A DNA stretch of 64,000 nt from Streptomyces hokutonensis (GTDB taxonomy: Bacteria; Actinomycetota; Actinomycetes; Streptomycetales; Streptomycetaceae). Position numbers and translations under genes: made by a program. The stretch is from NCBI RefSeq assembly GCF_000376565.1, contig NZ_BARG01000049.1:1-64000 (forward strand). Direction: 5' to 3'. Under the pieces are notes generated by a model, which worked only from the letters and a program-made list of their open reading frames with translations, did no database searches and was not told where the DNA came from. Positions 50,755 through 59,093 of the stretch are shown here, in pieces. The stretch's first letter is position 1. Each line of letters starts with the position of its first letter.

Positions 50755-52092
50755 GTGACGACCGTCCAATCACCCCCTGCGCCCCCCACGGCGATACGCC
50801 CCAGGGTGGTGGCCCGCACCGGCCTGTACGCCGTGCTGGCCGCGAACGTCGCCGTGGTGACCGTCTTCTTCGCCCAGGCCGGATTCGCCTCCAACTCGCT
50901 GATCGTCATCGGCCGCCTCCTCGGCCTCTACGGCGCGCTCGTGATGGCCTTCCAGCTGCTGCTCGTCGCCCGCCTGCCCTGGCTCGACCGCCGGATCGGC
51001 ATGGACCGGATGACCTCCTGGCACCGCTGGACCGGCTTCGCGCTGCTCTGGACGCTGCTCGGGCACCTCGTCTTCATCGCCTTCGGCTACGCGGAGGGCA
51101 CCGACACCGGCCCGGTCGGCGAGGTCGTCGACCTGGCCGAGACCACCGAGGGCATCCTGCGCGCGCTCGTCGCCTTCGCCCTGATCCTCGTCATCGGCGC
51201 GACCTCCGCCCGCTACGCCCGCCGTCGCCTCGCCTACGAGACCTGGCACTTCATCCACCTCTACACCTACGTAGCGGTGGTCCTCGCCTTCACCCACCAG
51301 GTCGCGGTCGGTACGACGTTCACCGCGTCGTCCGCCGCAACGACGTACTGGTACACCGTCTGGGGCGTGGCCCTCGGCTCGGTCGCCCTCGGCCGCCTGG
51401 TCCTGCCCCTGTGGCGCAACCTCCGCCACCAGTTCCGGGTCTCGGCGGTCGTCCCCGAGTCCGACAACGTGGTCTCCATCTACATCACCGGCCGCGACCT
51501 CGACCGCCTCCCCGCCCAGGCCGGCCAGTTCTTCCTCTGGCGCTTCCTCACCAAGGACCGCTGGTGGCAGGCCAACCCCTTCTCCCTCTCGGCCGCCCCC
51601 GACGGCACCGGCCTCCGTCTCACCGCCAAGACCGCCGGCGACGGCACGGCCGCCCTGCGCCACCTCAAGGTCGGCACCCGCGTCTTCGCCGAGGGCCCCT
51701 ACGGCGCCTTCACCACCCTGCACCGCAGGAAGACCGAGTCCCTGCTCATCGCGGGCGGCGTCGGCGTCACCCCGATCCGCGCCCTGCTGGAGGACCTGGA
51801 GGGCCACGCGGTCGTCATCTACCGCGTCTCCGCCGAACGCGACGCCGTCCTCTACGGCGAGCTGGCCGAGCTGGCCCGGGCCAAGGGCGCCGAACTCCAC
51901 CTGCTCACCGGCCCGCCCGTCCCCGACAAGCTGGCTCCGCGCGAACTCGCCCGCCTGGTACCGGACATCGCCGACCGCGACGTCTTCCTCTGCGGCCCCC
52001 CGCCGATGATGAACGCGGTGCTCCGCACCCTCGGCGACATGGGCGTGCCCAAGCAGCAGATCCACTTCGAACGCTTCAGCCTGGCGGGATGA
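50755..52092 (+). CDS. ferric reductase-like membrane flavocytochrome
   Basis: The 445-aa product has six membrane helices with ferric-reductase-type His pairs (MTSWHRWTGFALLWTLLGHLVF; AYETWHFIHLYTYVAVVLAFTH). A cytoplasmic FAD/NAD domain follows (QAGQFFLWRFLTKDRWWQANPFSLSAAP; IAGGVGVTPIRALLEDL; FLCGPPPMMNAV). It would pass electrons from NAD(P)H across the membrane. GTG 50755 has AAGGAG nine bases upstream. Genes for an FMN-binding protein and ApbE follow at once, so the electrons probably go to a covalently bound external flavin. Confidence 0.87.
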   Translation: MTTVQSPPAPPTAIRPRVVARTGLYAVLAANVAVVTVFFAQAGFASNSLIVIGRLLGLYGALVMAFQLLLVARLPWLDRRIGMDRMTSWHRWTGFALLWTLLGHLVFIAFGYAEGTDTGPVGEVVDLAETTEGILRALVAFALILVIGATSARYARRRLAYETWHFIHLYTYVAVVLAFTHQVAVGTTFTASSAATTYWYTVWGVALGSVALGRLVLPLWRNLRHQFRVSAVVPESDNVVSIYITGRDLDRLPAQAGQFFLWRFLTKDRWWQANPFSLSAAPDGTGLRLTAKTAGDGTAALRHLKVGTRVFAEGPYGAFTTLHRRKTESLLIAGGVGVTPIRALLEDLEGHAVVIYRVSAERDAVLYGELAELARAKGAELHLLTGPPVPDKLAPRELARLVPDIADRDVFLCGPPPMMNAVLRTLGDMGVPKQQIHFERFSLAG

Positions 52093-52102
52093 GAGACATA
52101 TC

Positions 52103-52543
52103 GTGAAGCGAGTCATACCTGTCCTGGTGCTGTCCGTCGCGGGGCTGATCCCCGTGTGGCGCTACGAGCCGTCCATCGGGACGACGACCACCACGACCAC
52201 CGAGGCAGTCGCCCCCACTCCGACTCCGTCGGCGACCTCGTCGTCCTCGGGCTCGTCCTCGTCGACGCCCTCCACGTCGTCGAAGAAGGTCGTCCAGGGC
52301 ACCGCGATCAACACCGACAAGGGCACCGTGCAGGTGCAGGTCACCTTCGAGGGCGACAAGATCAGCGCCGTCAGCATGCTCCAGCAGCCGGACCACCCGC
52401 AGACCACCGCGGCCGTCCCGGTACTGATCGAGGAGACCCTCAAGGCGCAGAGCTCGAAGATCGACACGGTCTCCGGCGCCACGATCACCAGCGACGCCTA
52501 CGTCCAGTCGCTCCAGGCCGCCATCGACGCCAAGGGCGCCTGA
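52103..52543 (+). CDS. FMN-binding domain protein with signal/anchor sequence
   Basis: The 146-aa product has an N-terminal hydrophobic segment (VIPVLVLSVAGLIPVW), a Thr/Ser/Pro linker (about residues 27-60), and an FMN-binding domain. The motif TVSGATITSDAY carries the Thr that ApbE flavinylates in this family. It is therefore a secreted or anchored electron carrier with covalent FMN. It lies between the membrane flavocytochrome and the apbE gene, an arrangement of known flavin-based extracellular electron-transfer modules. Confidence 0.86.
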   Translation: MKRVIPVLVLSVAGLIPVWRYEPSIGTTTTTTTEAVAPTPTPSATSSSSGSSSSTPSTSSKKVVQGTAINTDKGTVQVQVTFEGDKISAVSMLQQPDHPQTTAAVPVLIEETLKAQSSKIDTVSGATITSDAYVQSLQAAIDAKGA

Positions 52544-52544
52544 A

Positions 52545-53285
52545 ATGAACCGCGTCGAGCATGTGATGGGGTTCCCGGTGTCGTTGCGGATCGACGACGA
52601 GGGCGGCGGTTCCCGCCTGGACGAGACCGCGGACGCGCTGTTCGCCTGGCTGCGCGAGGTCGACGCCCGCTTCAGCCCGTTCCGCCCGGACAGCGAGGTC
52701 TGCCGCTACGACCGGGGCGAGCTCCGACTCCCGCAGCTCAGCGCGGACTTGACCGAGGTCCTCGACCTCTGCGAGCAGTACCGGCTCGCGACCGGAGGCG
52801 CCTTCGACGTCCGGCTGCCCGGCCGGCCCCTCGACCCCTGCGCGGTCGTCAAGGGCTGGTCGGTGCAGCGGGCGGCGGAACTGCTCACCGCCGCCGGCGC
52901 CCGGCGCTTCATCCTCAACGCCGGCGGTGACGTCGTCGTGTCCGGCGGTCCCTGGCGGGTCGGCGTACGGCACCCCGAGCACGCCGACCAGCTGTGCACG
53001 GTCCTGGAGTTGACCGACGGGGCGGTGGCCACCTCCGCGCGCTACGAACGCGGCGACCACATCGTCGACGGCCGCACCGGCCGCCCCGCGACCGGACTCC
53101 TCAGCCTCTCGGTCGTCGCGGACTCCCTCACCGAGGCCGACGCCACGGCCACCGCGGCCTTCGCGATGGGCCCGGAGGGCGTCGACTGGGCCGCCGCCCG
53201 GCCCGGCTGCGAGATCTTCGCGGTCGACGCGGAGCGCCGGGTCCGCCGTACACCGGGATTCCCGGTCGCGACGGTGGCGGCGTAG
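52545..53285 (+). CDS. apbE: FAD:protein FMN transferase
   Basis: The 246-aa product contains the ApbE features VMGFPVSLRID at the start, DARFSPFRPDSEVCRYD, TGGAFDVR, VVKGWSVQRAAELL, and NAGGDVVVSGGPWRVGVRHP. It transfers FMN from FAD to a Thr of target proteins such as the FMN-binding protein encoded one base upstream. The gene ends before a strong bidirectional terminator hairpin. Confidence 0.9.
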   Translation: MNRVEHVMGFPVSLRIDDEGGGSRLDETADALFAWLREVDARFSPFRPDSEVCRYDRGELRLPQLSADLTEVLDLCEQYRLATGGAFDVRLPGRPLDPCAVVKGWSVQRAAELLTAAGARRFILNAGGDVVVSGGPWRVGVRHPEHADQLCTVLELTDGAVATSARYERGDHIVDGRTGRPATGLLSLSVVADSLTEADATATAAFAMGPEGVDWAAARPGCEIFAVDAERRVRRTPGFPVATVAA

Positions 53286-53313
53286 GGATACGACCGCAGC
53301 ACCTACGGCAAGC

Positions 53314-53346
53314 GGAAGGGCCGCCGGGGTTACCGGCGGCCCTTCC
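53314..53346. terminator. bidirectional terminator hairpin
   Basis: A perfect 14-bp stem (GGAAGGGCCGCCGG / CCGGCGGCCCTTCC) with loop GGTTA lies between the convergent apbE gene and the glycosyltransferase gene that ends at 53375. There is no long T-run, as is common in high-GC actinomycetes. Confidence 0.8.
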
Positions 53347-53374
53347 TGTCGGGAAATGTGGTTCAGGGAGTGGA

Positions 53375-55471
53375 TCAGCTGACGTCGGACGCGTCCAGGC
53401 GGTACAGGCCGCTGTAGGCGGAGACCGCCGTGCCGTGTGCCTTGACCCAGGTCGTGATCTCGGAGTTGGTGCCCTGGCCGCCGGTGCTGCTGACCATGAT
53501 GTAGTGGAGCTTGCCCGACTTGACCAGGCTCTTGAGCTTGGCGAGCGTCATCGCGTTGTCGCTGCCGGACCAGCCGCCCATGGAGATCACCGGCTGCCCC
53601 GACTCCAGGATGATCGAGGACGCCGTCTGGTCGGTGGACACCGCCAGCAGCCAAGTGGCGCCGTCCTGGTGCTTCTTGAGGTACGTGATCATCGCGGACG
53701 AGACCTGCGTGTCGCCGCCCATACCGCCGCCGCCGGCCTGCTGCGCACCGGACTCGGAACCGGACTCCGAGGAGGTGGAGGAGCTCGACGAGGAGGACGA
53801 CGAGGACGAAGGCGCCGAACCGCTGCCCGAGGGCCGGGTGCCGGACGGGGCCGAACCGCTGGGCTTCGTACCGGACTTGGCGCCGCTCGGCGCGCCGCCC
53901 ATACCGCCACCGCCGCCGCCCATACCGCCACCCGTGCTGGGACCGGCCGTCGGGTTGGTGCCGTTGGTCGAGGAGGTCGCCGCCGAGACCGAGTAGGCCG
54001 CGGGGCCGGCGAGGAGAGCGACGATCGCCGCCAGGGCCGCGAAGCCCATCAGGCGGTGGCGCCGGGTGAACCGGCCGACCAGCAGGCCGAGTACGGAGGC
54101 GATGCCCGCCACCGCGACCACGATCTCCGCGACCGTGTAGACCGTGCCGGAGCCGGAGACCCGCTGGAGCAGGACGACCGCCCACACCGTGCTGGCCGCG
54201 ATCGCGACCGGCAGCACCCAGGCCCACTTCGCCGCGGCGCCCTCACGGAAGGCGCGGTACAGCAGCACCCCGCCCGCACCGGCCAGAGCCGCGATACCGG
54301 GCGCCATGGCGGTGACGTAGTACGGGTGGAAGGTGCCCTCGGCGAGCGAGAAGGTCAGGAAGTGGAGGACGAACCAGCCGCCCCAGAGCATGAGCGCCGC
54401 CCGCTTGGCGTCGGTGCGGGGAGCGCGGCCACGCAGCACCAGACCGGCGACGAGCGCGATCGCCGCGAAGGGGATCAGCCAGGAGATCTGGCCGCCCATG
54501 ATCTCGTTGAACATCCGGTACAGGCCCGAACTGCCGCCGAACGAGGCCCCGTTGCCCTGCGAGCCGACCGAGGAGCTGGCGCCGAAGATGCGCCCGAAGC
54601 CGTTGTAGCCGATGACCAGGTCCCACACCGTGTTGTCGGTGGAACCGCCGATGTAGGGGCGGGAGGAGGCCGGGATCAGGTCGACGATCACCATCCACCA
54701 GGCGCTGGAGACGACCAGCGCGACGGTGGCGACGGCGAGGTTGCGGATGCGCTTGCCGAGGGAGACGTTGGTGGCCCAGAGGTAGACGAGGAAGAACGCG
54801 GGCAGGACGACGTACGCCTGCATCATCTTGGTGTTGAACGCGAAGCCGATCGCGACCGCCGACCACACCAGCGGCATCAGCTTCCCGTTGCGGACGGCCT
54901 TCAGGAGGGCCACCGCACCGAGCATCATCAGCAGGACGAGGATCGGGTCCGGGTTGGTGTCACGGGTGATGGCGACCGTGATCGGGGTGAGGGCGAGAAC
55001 GAGCGCCGAGATGGTGCCCGCTACCGCGCCGAAGTCCCGCTTGATGCTGCGGTACAGGATGGCGACCGAGCCGGTGCCCGCCGCGACCATCGGGAGCATC
55101 AACTGCCAGGTGCCGTAACCGAATACGCGGGCGGAGAGGCCCATCACCCACAGGGCGAACGGCGGTTTGTCGACCGTGATGAAGCTGCCGGAGTCCAGCG
55201 CGCCGAAGAAGAACGCCTTCCAGCTCTTGGTGCCGCTGTAGACGGCCGCGTCGTAGAAGGTGTTGCCGGTGATCGAGGTCAGGTTCCAGGCGTAGAGCGC
55301 GGTGGCCAGGAGCAGGATCGCCCAGAGGGCCGGGCGGGCCCAGCGCGGGTCGTCCTCCGGGCCCGTGAAGAGCCTTCTGGCACGGGAGTTGAGGCCGCCG
55401 TCGGCGGGCGGTCCCGCGCGGTGCGAGCGGCGGGCGGTCTCCTGGCCGGGAGGCGGGGCGAGGGTCGTCAT
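53375..55471 (-). CDS. GT39-type polyprenyl-phosphate sugar transferase (ArnT/PMT-like)
   Basis: The 698-aa product is an integral membrane glycosyltransferase. NTFYDAAVYSGTKSWKAFFFGALDSGSFITVDKPPFALWVMGLSARVFGYGTWQL holds the catalytic acidic loop, followed by about ten more helices. Near residue 520 begins a Gly/Met/Ser-rich linker (GGGMGGGGGGMGG, then a Ser run). The C-terminus is a soluble domain (HQDGATWLLAVSTDQTASSIILESGQPVISMGGW). It uses a lipid-linked sugar on the outer face. ATG 55471 overlaps the GT2 stop. Confidence 0.85.
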   Translation of the reverse strand: MTTLAPPPGQETARRSHRAGPPADGGLNSRARRLFTGPEDDPRWARPALWAILLLATALYAWNLTSITGNTFYDAAVYSGTKSWKAFFFGALDSGSFITVDKPPFALWVMGLSARVFGYGTWQLMLPMVAAGTGSVAILYRSIKRDFGAVAGTISALVLALTPITVAITRDTNPDPILVLLMMLGAVALLKAVRNGKLMPLVWSAVAIGFAFNTKMMQAYVVLPAFFLVYLWATNVSLGKRIRNLAVATVALVVSSAWWMVIVDLIPASSRPYIGGSTDNTVWDLVIGYNGFGRIFGASSSVGSQGNGASFGGSSGLYRMFNEIMGGQISWLIPFAAIALVAGLVLRGRAPRTDAKRAALMLWGGWFVLHFLTFSLAEGTFHPYYVTAMAPGIAALAGAGGVLLYRAFREGAAAKWAWVLPVAIAASTVWAVVLLQRVSGSGTVYTVAEIVVAVAGIASVLGLLVGRFTRRHRLMGFAALAAIVALLAGPAAYSVSAATSSTNGTNPTAGPSTGGGMGGGGGGMGGAPSGAKSGTKPSGSAPSGTRPSGSGSAPSSSSSSSSSSSTSSESGSESGAQQAGGGGMGGDTQVSSAMITYLKKHQDGATWLLAVSTDQTASSIILESGQPVISMGGWSGSDNAMTLAKLKSLVKSGKLHYIMVSSTGGQGTNSEITTWVKAHGTAVSAYSGLYRLDASDVS

Positions 55472-56310
55472 GACGCGTACTCCAGGTGTTCCGCGGAAGT
55501 GGCGGGCGCCCCAGCGGGCAGGACAGGGGTGGTGGTGCGGGTGCGGTGGGGTACGGCGGCGATGCGGGCGCGGCCGGTGATCGTCTGCTTGAACATGCGG
55601 CGCATGCCCTTGAGGTCGTCGAGGGCGGTACGGACGATGTCGACGCGGCTGTCGGGGTCGTCGATCCAGTCGACCGGGACCTCGTGGATACGGAGTTTGT
55701 TGCGCTGGGCGAGGACGAGGAGTTCGGTGTCGAAGAACCAGGCGGTGTCCTCGATGTGCGGGGCGAGCGCCCGGAACACCTCGGTGCGGACGGCCTTGAA
55801 GCCGCACTGCGCGTCGGAGAAGCGGGCCGCGAGGCCTGCCTTCAGGAGGAGGTTGTAGGAGCGGGAGATGAACTCCCGCTTGGCGCCGCGCTGGACGGCC
55901 GACTGCCGGTGCAGCCGGCTGCCGATCGCCACGTCGCTGTGGCCGGAAAGGAGCGGCGCGACCAGGGGGAGGAAGCCTTCGAGGCCGGTGGACAGGTCGA
56001 CGTCCATGTACGCGACCACGTCCGCCTCGGAGCGGCTCCACACGTGCTTGAGCGCGCGGCCCCGGCCCTTGGCGTCGAGGTGCACGGCGTGCACGTGCGG
56101 CAGCCGCTGGGTCAGGTCGAGCGCCGCCTGCCAGGTGGCGTCGGTGCTCGCGTTGTCCGCCACGGTGATCGTGAACGGGAACGGGAAGGACGATTCGAGG
56201 TATGCGTGGAGACGGCCGACACTGCCGGCGAGGACGTGCGCCTCGTTGTAGACCGGCACCACGATCTCGACCGACCGCTGCCGGGCGCCTCCCGCGTTCT
56301 GTTCGTTCAT
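55468..56310 (-). CDS. GT2 family polyprenyl-phosphate sugar synthase (DPM1/AglD-like)
   Basis: The 280-aa product begins VEIVVPVYNEAHVLAGSVGRLHAYLE. It carries the donor/metal motif VAYMDVDLSTGLEGFLPLVA and IGSRLHRQSAVQRGAKREFISRSYN, which are typical of dolichyl-phosphate-sugar synthases. It would charge polyprenyl phosphate with a sugar for the coupled GT39 enzyme. There are no membrane helices at the C-terminus. Confidence 0.87.
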   Translation of the reverse strand: MNEQNAGGARQRSVEIVVPVYNEAHVLAGSVGRLHAYLESSFPFPFTITVADNASTDATWQAALDLTQRLPHVHAVHLDAKGRGRALKHVWSRSEADVVAYMDVDLSTGLEGFLPLVAPLLSGHSDVAIGSRLHRQSAVQRGAKREFISRSYNLLLKAGLAARFSDAQCGFKAVRTEVFRALAPHIEDTAWFFDTELLVLAQRNKLRIHEVPVDWIDDPDSRVDIVRTALDDLKGMRRMFKQTITGRARIAAVPHRTRTTTPVLPAGAPATSAEHLEYAS

Positions 56311-56522
56311 GACGGTGACGATCCGGGCGCTGTCTAGGGCGTTGCTGTGCCTTCGCTGAACGGCCGATGAGAATCAGCGGACTCACAGGAAGGGCACAGT
56401 CGATCCGCGTCGAACCCCCAGGAAGCGGCACCCAAAACCCCTCAGGTGCCCGCCAGGTTCCCGCAACACAAGCCGTCTAGACTCTCCCCTCAACGGCCTG
56501 AGACAGCGGCCAGGAACGGGCA

Positions 56523-56546
56523 GTTTCTGCCACATCCGAAGGGTAT
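56523..56546 (+). promoter_or_regulatory. candidate sigma-B-type promoter of the osmoprotectant transporter
   Basis: GTTT (56523-56526), a 14-bp spacer and GGGTAT (56541-56546) match the Streptomyces sigma-B consensus GNNT-N14-16-GGGTAY exactly. The putative start of transcription falls at about 56553-56555, at or next to the TTG codon of the ATPase gene, so the message might be leaderless. The rest of the gap 56311-56522 shows no other clear signal. Confidence 0.5.
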
Positions 56547-56554
56547 TCGGCGCT

Positions 56555-57685
56555 TTGATACGGATAGATTCAGTCACCAAGCGGTACCCGGACGGCACGG
56601 TGGCGGTCGACCGGTTGTCCTTGGACATACCGGACCGCTCGATCACCGTCCTCGTCGGCCCCTCGGGCTGTGGCAAGACGACGACCCTGCGCATGATCAA
56701 CCGGATGGTCGACCTCAGCGAGGGCACGATCTCCCTGGACGGCGCGGACATCACCAAGCAGCCGGTCAACACCCTGCGCCGGTCCATGGGTTACGTCATC
56801 CAGAACGCCGGACTCTTCCAGCACCGCACGATCGTCGACAACATCGCCACCGTGCCCCGCATGCTCGGCTGGGGCAAGGAGAAGGCCAGGGCGCGGGCCA
56901 CCGAACTCATGGAGCGGGTGGGCCTCGACGCCTCCCTCGCCAAGCGGTACCCGTACCAGCTCTCCGGCGGCCAGCAGCAGCGCGTCGGCGTCGCCCGCGC
57001 CCTCGCAGCCGACCCGCCGGTCCTCCTCATGGATGAGCCGTTCTCCGCCGTCGACCCCGTGGTCCGCAAGGGGCTTCAGGACGAACTCCTGCGTCTCCAG
57101 GAGGAGTTGGGCAAGACGATCGTCTTCGTCACCCATGACATCGACGAGGCGATCAAGCTCGGCACGATGGTCGCGGTGCTGCGCACCGGCGGCAAGCTGG
57201 CCCAGTTCGCCCCGCCCGCCGAGCTGTTGTCCGACCCGGCGGACGCCTTCGTCGAGGACTTCCTCGGCGCCGACCGCGGCATCCGCCGCCTGTCCTTCTT
57301 CTCCTCCGCGGGCCTCGACCTCAAGACCTCCCCGATCGTCGCCGTCGACTCCACCGCCGAGCAGATCGCCGAACGCACCACGCCCGGTGTGCCGTACCTC
57401 CTCGTCACCGACCTGGACGGCCGGCCGCTCGGCTGGAGCGAGCCCGCCGCGCTCACCGCCGGAAGCATCGACACCGCTCGACTCCTCGCGTACGGCCGCC
57501 CGTTCGCGGCCGGCAAGGACTCGCTGCGCGCCGCGCTCGACGGCTCCGTGCTGTCGCCCACCGGCTGGGCGGTCGGCGTGGACGACACCGGCCGGGTCGT
57601 GGGCGTCGTGTCGCAGCAGGCCGTGGGCGAGGCGATCCGCAGTGCGCACGCGGCGGTGCGGCCGGACACGAAGGCCGTCGGATGA
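56555..57685 (+). CDS. osmoprotectant ABC transporter ATP-binding protein (OpuCA/ProV-like)
   Basis: The 376-aa product has Walker A GPSGCGKTTT, signature LSGGQQQRVGVARALAADPPVLLMDEPFSAVDP and switch His. A C-terminal CBS-like regulatory region follows (residues about 250-370, containing GVPYLLVTDLDGRPLGW and VGVDDTGRVVGVVSQQAVGEAI). It belongs to the glycine betaine/choline/carnitine importer group. The TTG at 56555 is the only usable start before DSVTKRYPDG. It is coupled by ATGA to the first permease. Confidence 0.87.
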   Translation: MIRIDSVTKRYPDGTVAVDRLSLDIPDRSITVLVGPSGCGKTTTLRMINRMVDLSEGTISLDGADITKQPVNTLRRSMGYVIQNAGLFQHRTIVDNIATVPRMLGWGKEKARARATELMERVGLDASLAKRYPYQLSGGQQQRVGVARALAADPPVLLMDEPFSAVDPVVRKGLQDELLRLQEELGKTIVFVTHDIDEAIKLGTMVAVLRTGGKLAQFAPPAELLSDPADAFVEDFLGADRGIRRLSFFSSAGLDLKTSPIVAVDSTAEQIAERTTPGVPYLLVTDLDGRPLGWSEPAALTAGSIDTARLLAYGRPFAAGKDSLRAALDGSVLSPTGWAVGVDDTGRVVGVVSQQAVGEAIRSAHAAVRPDTKAVG

Positions 57686-58377
57686 ACGACTGGTTCCGCA
57701 TCCCCAGCGACCTCCAGAACAGCTACCTCGGCCTGATCGGGCTGCATCTGCGCGAGGCCGTGATCCCGGTCCTCGTCGGCCTCGTGGTCGCGCTGCCCAT
57801 CGCCCAACTCTGCGTGCGGCTGCGCTGGTTGTACCCGCCGGTGCTGTGGGTGACGACCGTGCTCTACGCGATCCCCTCGCTGGCCTTCTTCGTCGTCCTC
57901 ATCGACTACACCGGCCAGACCGAGACCACCGTGATGATCCCGCTCGGCGTCTACAGCCTCGTGGTGTTCGTCCCGGCGATCGTCGACGGCGTCCGCTCGG
58001 TACCGCAGGAGACCCTGGACGCGGCCACCGCGATGGGCCTCGGGCCCGTGCGCCGGTACCTCCAGGTGCAGTTGCCGATCGCCGTGCCCGCGATCATCGC
58101 GGGCCTGCGGGTGGCGACCGTGTCCAGCATCTCCCTCGTCAGCGTCGGCATGCTGATCGGCAACCAGGGCGCGCTGGGCAACCTGCTCAACGACGGCCAG
58201 ATCTACCACCAGCCGCGGCTGATCTGGCTCTCCGTGATCACCACCGCCGTCCTCGCCATCGTCGTGGACGCCGTCCTGGTCGGCGTACGACTGCTCCTCA
58301 CGCCCTGGATGCCGCGCGGCACCCGCAAGGCCCGGCCAGCACCGGCCGAACCCGTAACGGAGGACGCAGCCCGGTGA
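57682..58377 (+). CDS. osmoprotectant ABC transporter permease 1
   Basis: The 231-aa product has five to six helices and the EAA loop RSVPQETLDAATAMGLGPVRRYLQVQLPIAVPAIIAGLRVATV. It is of the OpuCB/OpuCD size and type. It overlaps both neighbours by 4 bp, so ATPase and two permeases are translated as a unit. Confidence 0.88.
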   Translation: MNDWFRIPSDLQNSYLGLIGLHLREAVIPVLVGLVVALPIAQLCVRLRWLYPPVLWVTTVLYAIPSLAFFVVLIDYTGQTETTVMIPLGVYSLVVFVPAIVDGVRSVPQETLDAATAMGLGPVRRYLQVQLPIAVPAIIAGLRVATVSSISLVSVGMLIGNQGALGNLLNDGQIYHQPRLIWLSVITTAVLAIVVDAVLVGVRLLLTPWMPRGTRKARPAPAEPVTEDAAR

Positions 58378-59042
58378 ACGTACTCCACTACATCAACCTG
58401 TTCTTCAGCGACAGCGCCCACTGGCACGGCTACGACGGCATCCCCACCCGTCTCGTCGAGCACATCCGGTACTCGCTGATCGCGCTCGCCATCGCCGCCG
58501 CCATCGGCCTCCCCGTCGGACTGCTGACGGGCCACACCGGACGCGGCGGCAACACGCTCTCGCTGATCGCCACCGCCGCCCGCGCGCTGCCCAGCTTCGG
58601 TCTGCTGGTGCTGATGTTCGTGCTGATCGGCTTCGGCCTGGTCCCGGTGATGATCCCGCTGGTCGTCCTCGCCGTACCGCCGATCCTGGTCACCACGTAC
58701 GAGGCGATGCGCTCCGTCGACCCGTCCCCGGTCGACGCCGCCCGCGGCATGGGCATGAACGAGACGAACATCCTCTTCCAGGTGGAACTGCCGGTCGCGC
58801 TCCCGCTGATCCTCAGCGGCCTGCGCTCGGCCGCCATCCAGATCGTCTCCACCGCCACCATCGCGGCCTACGTCAGCCTCGGCGGCCTCGGCCGGTACAT
58901 CATCGACGGCCTCTACCAGAAGAACTACGAGAAGGTCGTCGGCGGCGCCACCCTGGTCGCCGGGATGGCCCTGGTGACGCTGGGAGTCTTCTGGGGCATC
59001 GCACGGCTCGCGGTGTCGCCGGGGGTGCGCCGGAGCAACTGA
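58374..59042 (+). CDS. osmoprotectant ABC transporter permease 2
   Basis: The 222-aa product has several helices and the EAA loop RSVDPSPVDAARGMGMNETNILFQVELPVALPLILSGLRSAAI. It is the second channel subunit of the importer. GTG 58374 overlaps the preceding stop and has GGAGG upstream. The gene is followed by a strong terminator. The binding-protein gene expected next is 4.4 kb further on, at 63503. Confidence 0.88.
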   Translation: MNVLHYINLFFSDSAHWHGYDGIPTRLVEHIRYSLIALAIAAAIGLPVGLLTGHTGRGGNTLSLIATAARALPSFGLLVLMFVLIGFGLVPVMIPLVVLAVPPILVTTYEAMRSVDPSPVDAARGMGMNETNILFQVELPVALPLILSGLRSAAIQIVSTATIAAYVSLGGLGRYIIDGLYQKNYEKVVGGATLVAGMALVTLGVFWGIARLAVSPGVRRSN

Positions 59043-59047
59043 GCACA

Positions 59048-59085
59048 AGAGAAGGGGGGAGGGCCTGAGCCCTCCCCCCTTCTCT
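59048..59085. terminator. bidirectional terminator hairpin
   Basis: A perfect 17-bp stem (AGAGAAGGGGGGAGGGC / GCCCTCCCCCCTTCTCT) with loop CTGA separates the ABC operon from the convergent cvnD gene, which ends at 59094. A pyrimidine run follows it on the plus strand. Confidence 0.88.
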
Positions 59086-59093
59086 CTGTCTTC

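Noticed and set aside
53700..53960. Short repeated motifs that might suggest a CRISPR or tandem-repeat array
   Set aside because: They encode the Gly/Met/Ser linker of the GT39 protein; there are no regular spacers. No CRISPR array was seen anywhere in the window.
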